Below the pieces are notes generated by a model. It worked only from the letters and a program-made list of their open reading frames with translations, had not been told where the DNA came from and searched no databases. Of a stretch of DNA of 47,880 nt, positions 42,692 through 47,880 are shown piece by piece. Position numbers and translations under genes: made by a program. Numbering within the stretch: the first letter of the stretch is position 1; the number at the start of each line of letters is the position of its first letter. The stretch is from JAJYVT01 sp027339205 (lineage in GTDB: Bacteria; Actinomycetota; Acidimicrobiia; Acidimicrobiales; RAAP-2). The DNA is taken from contig DAHWOV010000045.1 in assembly GCA_027339205.1 (NCBI GenBank), positions 1 to 47,880 on the forward strand, in the 5' to 3' direction.

Positions 42692-44158
42692 ATGGCACGA
42701 GTCGCAGGCGTCGAGGTCTCCCTCGACCACTACATCGGGGGTGAGCGCGTCGCGTCCGACGATCGCTTCGAGGACGTGAGCCCGATCGACGAGCACGTGC
42801 TCGGCGAGGTGGCGCGGGGAGGGAGGGACGAAGCGCGTCTGGCCGTGGACGCGGCGACGGCCGCCTTCGAGAAGTGGGGAGAGACCCCACCTGCCGACCG
42901 CGCCGCCGTGCTGCACCGCATCGCAGACGGAGTCGAGGCTCGCATCCCGGCCTTGAGCGCGGTGGAGACCGAGGACAACGGCGCCCTGCTTCGCTCGCAC
43001 CTGCGCGGTGTCATGCCGCGGGTCGCGCACAACTTCCGCTTCTTCGCCGATCGGCTGCTCCAGCTCCGTCACGACGACTTCGAGACCCGTGGTCACCGCA
43101 ACCACGTGACCTGGGACCCTGCCGGCGTCGCGGTGCTGGTGACGCCCTGGAACGCGCCGCTCATGCTGGCCACCTGGAAGGTCGCTCCGGCCCTGGCCGC
43201 CGGTGACACCGTCGTGCTCAAGCCGGCAGAGTGGTCGCCACTGACCGCGTCTCTCCTCGCGGACATCGCTGCGGAAGCGGGATTGCCGCCTGGAGTGTTG
43301 AACGTCGTCCAGGGGATCGGCGAGGAGGTGGGCGACGCGCTCGTCTCGGATCCCCGCGTGGCGCGTATCAGCTTCACCGGCTCGGGGTCAACGGCGCGGG
43401 CGATCGCCGCGCGGGCGGCGGCGAACCTCGTTCCTGTGAGCTTCGAGCTCGGCGGGAAGTCGCCCCTCGTGGTGCTGGGGGATGCCGACATGGACCTGGC
43501 GGTGCGCCTTGCGATCGAGCAGTACGACAACGCGGGCCAGGTCTGCCTCGCCGGGACGAGGCTGCTCGTCGACTCTGCGATCGCCGAGGAGTTCACCGAG
43601 CGGCTGCTGTCAGGGATCGCGTCGCTTCGCCAGGGCGATCCGCGCCTCTTCGACACCGACATCGGCCCCCAGATCACTCGTGCGCACTTCGAACGGATCG
43701 ACGGGTTCGTGCGGCGCGCGGTGTCCGACGGTGCCGAGGTGCTCTCGGGCGGCGGTCCCAACTCCGCGCTCGGCGGCCTCTACTACCTCCCAACGCTGAT
43801 CGGCGGTGCGAAGGAAGGTTCGGAGATCCTGACCGAGGAGGTGTTCGGACCGGTCCTCACGATCCAGACCTTTGACTCCGACGACGAAGCCGTGGCGATG
43901 GCGAACTCGACCCGCTTCGGGCTCGCCGCCACGATCGTGTCGTCCGACGACTCCCGTGCTGGACGCGTCGCAGCACGAGTCGTCGCCGGGACGGTGTGGG
44001 TGAATTGCTTCTACGTCCGCGATCTGCGCGCCCCCTTCGGCGGCTCTCGCGAGTCTGGCATTGGACGCGAGGGCGGCAACTGGAGCTTCGACTTCTACTG
44101 TGACGTGAAGGACACTGTGTTCGCGCCGAGCGCGAGCAAGGGGGGAGAAGGCTTATGA
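42692..44158 (+). CDS. hpaE: Aldehyde dehydrogenase, HpaE-like (5-carboxymethyl-2-hydroxymuconic semialdehyde dehydrogenase)
   Basis: 488 residues. NAD-dependent ALDH fold: VTPWNAPLMLATWKVAPALA with Asn154, LKPAEWSPL, FTGSGSTARAIA, SFELGGKSPLVV with general base Glu252, NAGQVCLAGTRLLV with nucleophile Cys285, and EEVFGPVLTI. The set resembles HpaE and related meta-cleavage semialdehyde dehydrogenases; flanking HpaG-like and HpaD-like genes support it. Ribosome sites GGGAGG and GGAG precede ATG 42692. The stop overlaps the ligase gene (ATGA). Confidence 0.85.
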   Translation: MARVAGVEVSLDHYIGGERVASDDRFEDVSPIDEHVLGEVARGGRDEARLAVDAATAAFEKWGETPPADRAAVLHRIADGVEARIPALSAVETEDNGALLRSHLRGVMPRVAHNFRFFADRLLQLRHDDFETRGHRNHVTWDPAGVAVLVTPWNAPLMLATWKVAPALAAGDTVVLKPAEWSPLTASLLADIAAEAGLPPGVLNVVQGIGEEVGDALVSDPRVARISFTGSGSTARAIAARAAANLVPVSFELGGKSPLVVLGDADMDLAVRLAIEQYDNAGQVCLAGTRLLVDSAIAEEFTERLLSGIASLRQGDPRLFDTDIGPQITRAHFERIDGFVRRAVSDGAEVLSGGGPNSALGGLYYLPTLIGGAKEGSEILTEEVFGPVLTIQTFDSDDEAVAMANSTRFGLAATIVSSDDSRAGRVAARVVAGTVWVNCFYVRDLRAPFGGSRESGIGREGGNWSFDFYCDVKDTVFAPSASKGGEGL

Positions 44159-45453
44159 GCGCAAGGAACGGCCCCGACTACGAACGCATCAGGGTGCTGT
44201 GGCCGGATCACCTCGGGCTCGCCCGCGGCAAGTACGTGCCCCCGGAGCAGCTCGGGCGCGTCCGGCACTGCACGGGGACCTGGGCGTTGGGCTACAGCCG
44301 GGAGATGGTGCCGGGAGCCCCGGGCTCCCACTTCTTTGAGGGCCTTCCCGACATGGATGCCGATGTGGACCTCTCGGAGGTCCGCCCCGGTTGGGAGGAG
44401 AGCACCGGCGTCGTGGTCGCCGATCTCGTCGAGCACGGGGAGCCCGTAGCGGTCGCGCCGAGAAGCGCGCTGCGCCGAGCCATCGCTGCATGGGAGCAGC
44501 GCGGCTACCTGCCCGAGGTGGGCATCGAGCTCGAGGCCTACCTGCTCGAGCCCGACGGGTCGGGAGGATGGCGACCGCTCGATACGCCCGGCGCGTTCGT
44601 CTACGGCACCGGGACCGCCGTCGATCCGCTCGGCGTGATCGACGAGATCTGGGAGGTCGCCGGTCGCAGCGGCCTGCCCATGGAGGCTGTCAACAGCGAG
44701 TACGACACGCCGCAATTCGAGTTTACGCTCGCCCACCGAAACGCGCTGGAAGCCGCAGACGACGCGTTCCTCTTCAAGGTGCTGGCTCGGGAGGTGGCGC
44801 AGCGCCACGGCCTGCTCCTCACCTTCATGGGCAAGCCTTTCTCGGACCGGGGCGGCAGCGGCCTGCACGTGAATTTCAGCCTCTTGCGCACCGATGGATC
44901 CAACGCCTTCGACGACCCCGGAGCCGACGATGGCATGTCCGCTCTCGCGAAGTCCTGCATCGCCGGCCTCGTCGAGCACCACGAAGCGCTCGCAGGGCTG
45001 CTCGCGCCCACGGTGAACGCCTACAAGCGGCTCGTGCCCGGGCTGCTCTCCGGCTGCTTCGCCAACTGGGGCCACGACCACCGGTGCACGACGGTGCGGG
45101 TGCCACCCGAACGCGGCAGCGGTGCGCGACTCGAGCACCGGCTCGCTGATGGCGCCGCGGTGGTCCACACGGCCATTGCCGCCGCGCTCCAGGCTGCGCT
45201 CCTCGGGGTGGCCGACCAGCTCGAGTGCCCGCCCCCGGAGAGCTCCGACGGGCTCGAGAGCTCCGACAGCGGGCGGTGCGTGCCGCCGGACCTCGCGAGC
45301 GCGCTCGACGTGCTCGAGGCGGACAAGGCGCTCTGCGAGGCGGTGGGATCAGAGCTAGTGGCGTTGCACCTCGCGATCAAGCGTGCGGAGTGGGACAGGT
45401 TCCGGCGGGCCACGACCGATTGGGAGCTGCGCGAGTACCTGCCGTTCCTCTGA
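44155..45453 (+). CDS. Glutamine synthetase-like gamma-glutamyl ligase
   Basis: 432 residues. GS fold shorter than GlnA: LWPDHLGLARGKYVPPEQL is the N-terminal GS pattern, GYLPEVGIELEAYLLEP carries the metal Glu residues, EAVNSEYDTPQFEFTL matches the ExGxGQxE region in altered form, and DRGGSGLHVNFSLLRTDG corresponds to GxGxHxHxSL with the second His read as Asn. It is therefore probably not a true glutamine synthetase but a ligase of the PuuA, gamma-glutamylpolyamine or gamma-glutamylanilide type. Coupled to the hpaE-like gene and 240 bp before the hpaD-like gene, so the amine substrate may be aromatic. This is inference. Confidence 0.85.
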   Translation: MSARNGPDYERIRVLWPDHLGLARGKYVPPEQLGRVRHCTGTWALGYSREMVPGAPGSHFFEGLPDMDADVDLSEVRPGWEESTGVVVADLVEHGEPVAVAPRSALRRAIAAWEQRGYLPEVGIELEAYLLEPDGSGGWRPLDTPGAFVYGTGTAVDPLGVIDEIWEVAGRSGLPMEAVNSEYDTPQFEFTLAHRNALEAADDAFLFKVLAREVAQRHGLLLTFMGKPFSDRGGSGLHVNFSLLRTDGSNAFDDPGADDGMSALAKSCIAGLVEHHEALAGLLAPTVNAYKRLVPGLLSGCFANWGHDHRCTTVRVPPERGSGARLEHRLADGAAVVHTAIAAALQAALLGVADQLECPPPESSDGLESSDSGRCVPPDLASALDVLEADKALCEAVGSELVALHLAIKRAEWDRFRRATTDWELREYLPFL

Positions 45454-45473
45454 TTTGCCGTTCGCCCTGGTCC

Positions 45474-45575
45474 GGCTGGTCGGTCGGTCCGTTGGCCGGC
45501 TGGTCGGCTGGTCGGTCGGTCCGTTGGCCGGCTGGTCGGCTGGTCGGCTGGTCGGCCTGGTCGGCTGGCCGGCTG
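45474..45575. repeat. 8-bp based tandem array between the ligase and dioxygenase genes
   Basis: Built from GGCTGGTC and the 16-bp variant GGTCGGTCCGTTGGCC: one 16-bp block, two 8-bp units, a second 16-bp block, then four or five 8-bp units with small changes. No gene is supported between 45454 and 45693. Confidence 0.85.
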
Positions 45576-45693
45576 TGCGATTCCGTCGGCGACCAGCGAC
45601 GGTGGTCGGCCGGCGGCAACACGGAGGCGCGAGGTCGTGCGCAACACGAATGCAGGGGGGACGGGCGAATACGGACCGACTGGAGGTGAGCAG

Positions 45694-46575
45694 ATGGGAG
45701 AGATCGTCGGAGCCGCTCTCGTGGCGCACGTGCCTACGATCGTCATGCCGGAAGCAGAGCGCCGAGCGCTAAACGGCGGGAAGGACATCTCACTCGTTGC
45801 AGGGCTGCACCGCATACGGCGGGAGTACGTGGACCGCCTCGAACCGGACACCATCGTCGTCTTCGACACGCATTGGTTCACGACGTTCGAGCACTGCCTC
45901 ACCGCCCATGAGCGTCGCGTGGGGTACTTCACGTCCGACGAGCTCCCCCGCGGTATGGCCGCTATGCCCTACGACGTCCCGGGTGACCCCGAGCTCGCCC
46001 GTGCGGTCGCCGAGATCGGCGCCGAGACGGAGGGCACGTGGGTGCATGCGACCGATGACCCGTACATCGCGATCCACTATCCGACCGTGAACCTCCTCGG
46101 CTTCCTCCAGGGAGGCGAGCGGTGGGTCAGTGCCGGCATCTGCCAGACCGCAGAGGTCGACGACTTCCTCTTGTTGGGCGAGATCCTCGCGGAGGCGGTC
46201 CGGAGACTGGATCGCCGGGTGCTCCTCCTCGCGTCGGGGGGGATGAGCCATCGGTTCTGGCCGCTTCGGCAGCTGCGACAGCACGAGTCCTCGGATCCGA
46301 TGCACATCATCACCCCGCAGGCCCGGGAGGCCGACGAGCGGATCCTGGAGCACTTCTCCGCAGGTGAGCATGCCGCGGTGATCGACTCGATGCCGGAGTA
46401 CGCCGCTGTGTCGCCCGAGGGTCGATTTGGGCACTACCTCATGATGATCGGGGCGATCGGCGGGCGCCGATGCAGGGCAAAGGGGATCCAGTGCTCTGCG
46501 TACGAGTCGGCGGTCGGGACCGGTCAGGTCCACGTCTTCTTCGAGCGTCCCGAGGGCGGGTGGACCGCATCGTAG
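45694..46575 (+). CDS. hpaD: Class III extradiol dioxygenase, HpaD-like (3,4-dihydroxyphenylacetate 2,3-dioxygenase)
   Basis: 293 residues. AALVAHVPTIVMPE, DTIVVFDTHWFTTFEH, GYFTSDELPRGMAAMPYDVP, LASGGMSHRFWPLRQL, MPEYAAVSPEGRFGHYLMMI and GTGQVHVFFERP follow E. coli HpaD along the whole length; the His residues near the start and in DTHW are the likely Fe(II) ligand and acid-base sites. Cleaves the catechol ring in the meta position. ATG 45694 has GGAGG 7 bp upstream and is preferred over an in-frame GTG at 45637. Confidence 0.9.
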   Translation: MGEIVGAALVAHVPTIVMPEAERRALNGGKDISLVAGLHRIRREYVDRLEPDTIVVFDTHWFTTFEHCLTAHERRVGYFTSDELPRGMAAMPYDVPGDPELARAVAEIGAETEGTWVHATDDPYIAIHYPTVNLLGFLQGGERWVSAGICQTAEVDDFLLLGEILAEAVRRLDRRVLLLASGGMSHRFWPLRQLRQHESSDPMHIITPQAREADERILEHFSAGEHAAVIDSMPEYAAVSPEGRFGHYLMMIGAIGGRRCRAKGIQCSAYESAVGTGQVHVFFERPEGGWTAS

Positions 46576-47052
46576 CTGTCTGAGCCCGCTCCTGGTCTCG
46601 CACGCTGCCTTTCGTGAGGACCCTTCAACCTGCGCCCGTGCCCTCCGGGCCTGCGCCCGTGCCCGTGTGGTCGCGGCACAGCTGTGGTCTGCCCGTTTGC
46701 GGCCACGGCACGCCGTCTGGCGTCTTGTGACGCAAACGGACGGCCATTCCGTGCCCCAGTCTGGCGGCTGTCGGGCCGGGGCCGAGCGCGCCTTCTTCCT
46801 CACGCGGCCTCTCGAAATTAGGCTCCACGCCCAAGTGCGATCGCGTCGTTTCCAGTTCCAGGCCCTCTCGACGGCTCCATCGCGTGCCTTCGCGGCTTCC
46901 GACGAGATCGCCAGCCGCCTCTTCGCCTACAGCCGTTTCGCCAGCCGCCTCTTCGCCTGCCGCATGCCTCGGCGCAACTGGCGCGATGTGTCGCGTGGCG
47001 TCGAGGTTGTCGCTCCGGTTGCAGGAGCACTGCGCCACGAGGACCGCTGGCC
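46576..47052. other. Long spacer between the dioxygenase and MBL-fold genes
   Basis: 477 bp with no convincing gene. Open frames of 129 and 137 codons on opposite strands look random in composition. It holds a 9-bp inverted repeat CCGTTTGCG (46693-46701) / CGCAAACGG (46731-46739) with a small inner ACGCC/GGCGT stem, and a duplicated 20-bp stretch (46909-46928 and 46939-46958, period 30). Confidence 0.5.
46909..46958. repeat. 20-bp direct repeat, period 30
   Basis: CGCCAGCCGCCTCTTCGCCT occurs at 46909-46928 and 46939-46958, exactly identical. In one plus frame it reads ASRLFA twice, but no gene is supported there. Confidence 0.85.
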
Positions 47053-47850
47053 ATGAGCAGCCTCGCCAGTTTCGACGAGGTCCGCCGCCTCGATCTCGGC
47101 TTCTTCGTGCGCCCCGCTGCCGAAACCGGCACCGGCCAGCCCCGAGTCGAGGCTGTTTACAGCTATCTCGTCGTCCATCCCGAGATCACGGTCATATTCG
47201 ACACGGGAATCGGATCGGCGGATCCCGAGACCGAGGCGCATTATCAGCCGCATCGGCGGCCCCTCGATCTTGCCTGCCGAGAGGTGGGTTCCAGCATCGA
47301 GATGATCGATGTCGTGGTCAACAGCCACTTGCACTTTGACCACTGCGGCGCGAACCCCAGCCTTGCCGGGCGGCGCATCGTCGCCCAGTCAGCGGAGCTC
47401 GATGCCGCACATGGGGAGCAGTACACCTTCCGTGAGCTCATCGACTTCAACGGAGCGATCTACGACCGAATTGATGGCGAGGCCGAGATCGCAAACGGCC
47501 TCGTCGTGCTCCCGACCCCTGGGCACAGCCCAGGGCATCAGTCCCTTGTCATACGAACCCGCGACGGCACGCTTCTGGTGGCGGGCCAGGCCATGGACTT
47601 CTCGGCGATCGGGTTGGGATCGGGGGGCAGCTGCGCATCCGCGTACGCGAGCGCGCACCTCGCCCGCCGGGCGTCACACGAGCTTGGTCGACCCCTCGCC
47701 GTGTGGCCCGACTGGCTCGATCGGATCGAGCAGTTCGATGAGTCATTGTCAAGAGTTGTGGACGATAAATCTCACTCAGGCTGCGACGGACCCGGTGTTT
47801 TCGTCGGCGTCGGCGGTCTCTTGCCCCGACTGATCGCTCCTTTCTTGTAG
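47053..47850 (+). pseudogene. Metallo-beta-lactamase-fold hydrolase, 3' end replaced by insertion sequence
   Basis: 265-codon frame. Zinc motif NSHLHFDHCGAN (HxHxDH near residues 92-97) and PTPGHSPGHQS are intact, and the protein resembles quorum-quenching-type lactonases. The family sequence continues to PDWLDRIEQFD at about 47740 and then stops: the usual final segment with the last zinc His is missing, and the remaining ~36 residues are encoded by AT-richer DNA that looks like the end of an insertion sequence. The product probably lacks a metal ligand and is inactive or altered. GTG/ATG choice: ATG 47053. Confidence 0.75.
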
Positions 47851-47880
47851 CTTGCCGTCGATGAACGTGGCGCCCGCCCG
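47741..47880 (-). mobile_element. End of an insertion sequence (partial)
   Basis: From about 47741 base composition drops in GC (GAGTCATTGTCAAGAGTTGT and following AT-rich bases) exactly where homology in the MBL-fold protein ends. On the minus strand a frame ends 35 bp inside this boundary. The layout is that of the 3' end of a transposase gene and the IS terminus. IS256 family is my guess from the terminal sequence type; the other end and target duplication are outside the window. Confidence 0.5.
47776..47880 (-). CDS. C-terminal 34 residues of a putative transposase (partial)
   Basis: Minus-strand frame open from the window edge to a TGA at 47776-47778, reading TFIDGKLQERSDQSGQETAD and ending GSVAA. 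Hydrophilic tail without a domain. Its place next to the composition break and near the presumed IS end makes a transposase tail (possibly IS256/mutator type) the best guess. Confidence 0.45.
   Translation of the reverse strand, partial: RAGATFIDGKLQERSDQSGQETADADENTGSVAA

Noticed and set aside
44155..45453. True glutamine synthetase GlnA
   Set aside because: Too short for GlnA I-beta, with an altered HxH motif and no adenylylation-loop pattern; placed in a catabolic cluster.
46625..47056. 129- and 137-codon open frames in the spacer before the MBL-fold gene
   Set aside because: They overlap on opposite strands, have no ribosome site, no recognisable domain, and Arg/Ala/Gly-rich content expected of random high-GC DNA.

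Overview
This window is about 48 kb of very GC-rich DNA. Gene content and order (tilS-hpt-folE-folP-folB-folK-panC-coaX-lysS, then clpC-disA-carD-ispD-ispF-rlmB), an RsrA-type thiol-sensing anti-sigma factor, GpgS and HemQ all point to an actinobacterial chromosome. The deep differences from mycobacterial and Streptomyces order (nadB where panD is usual, no ftsH, no cysS, a MurD2-MurL pair, leaderless start codons after TANNNT boxes) suggest the class Acidimicrobiia. That lineage call is inference.

Left part (1-15.9 kb): on the minus strand lie a MurD-type ligase cut by the window edge, a MurL-type epimerase and PgeF, a peptidoglycan-precursor group. Divergent from it runs a long plus-strand series: a SigH/SigR-like ECF sigma factor with its RsrA-like zinc anti-sigma factor, a DUF2342 zincin, tilS, hpt, the folate genes folE/folP/folB/folK with a phosphatase-fold protein lacking its catalytic cysteine between folP and folB, a DUF2520 Rossmann protein, panC, nadB, coaX and lysS. 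Many junctions are ATGA/GTGA overlaps, so translational coupling is likely.

Middle part (15.9-34.7 kb): a polyprenyl diphosphate synthase (minus), then clpC, disA, carD, ispD, ispF, rlmB, a membrane-anchored LytR_C protein, otsB, a cystathionine beta-synthase with an extra N-terminal domain, a cystathionine gamma-synthase/lyase, otsA and gpgS (both minus). The most interesting locus follows: an S-box type SAM riboswitch directly in front of a threonine-synthase-family gene and a CysO-like sulfur-carrier gene. This is the expected layout of an O-phosphohomoserine plus thiocarboxylate-carrier route to homocysteine. CBS and the gamma-enzyme nearby could then turn homocysteine into cysteine. A groEL with CIRCE operator and a 15-bp perfect terminator hairpin comes next.

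Right part (34.7-47.9 kb): a leaderless 34-codon ORF coupled to hemQ, larE, a small Cys-rich protein, a NUDIX hydrolase with a GNAT acetyltransferase, a group II PLP decarboxylase, an LpdA-type flavoprotein, and a catabolic cluster resembling homoprotocatechuate meta-cleavage (HpaG-like, HpaE-like, HpaD-like) that also contains an acetoacetate-decarboxylase-fold protein and a glutamine-synthetase-like ligase. The window ends in a metallo-beta-lactamase-fold gene whose 3' end appears to be replaced by the end of an insertion sequence.

Two window-wide patterns stand out. First, about a dozen genes have a TANNNT box ending 6-10 bases before the start codon, as expected for leaderless or near-leaderless mRNAs. 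Second, almost every longer spacer carries its own private short tandem array (unit 8 to 31 bp). No tRNA, rRNA or CRISPR array was seen.
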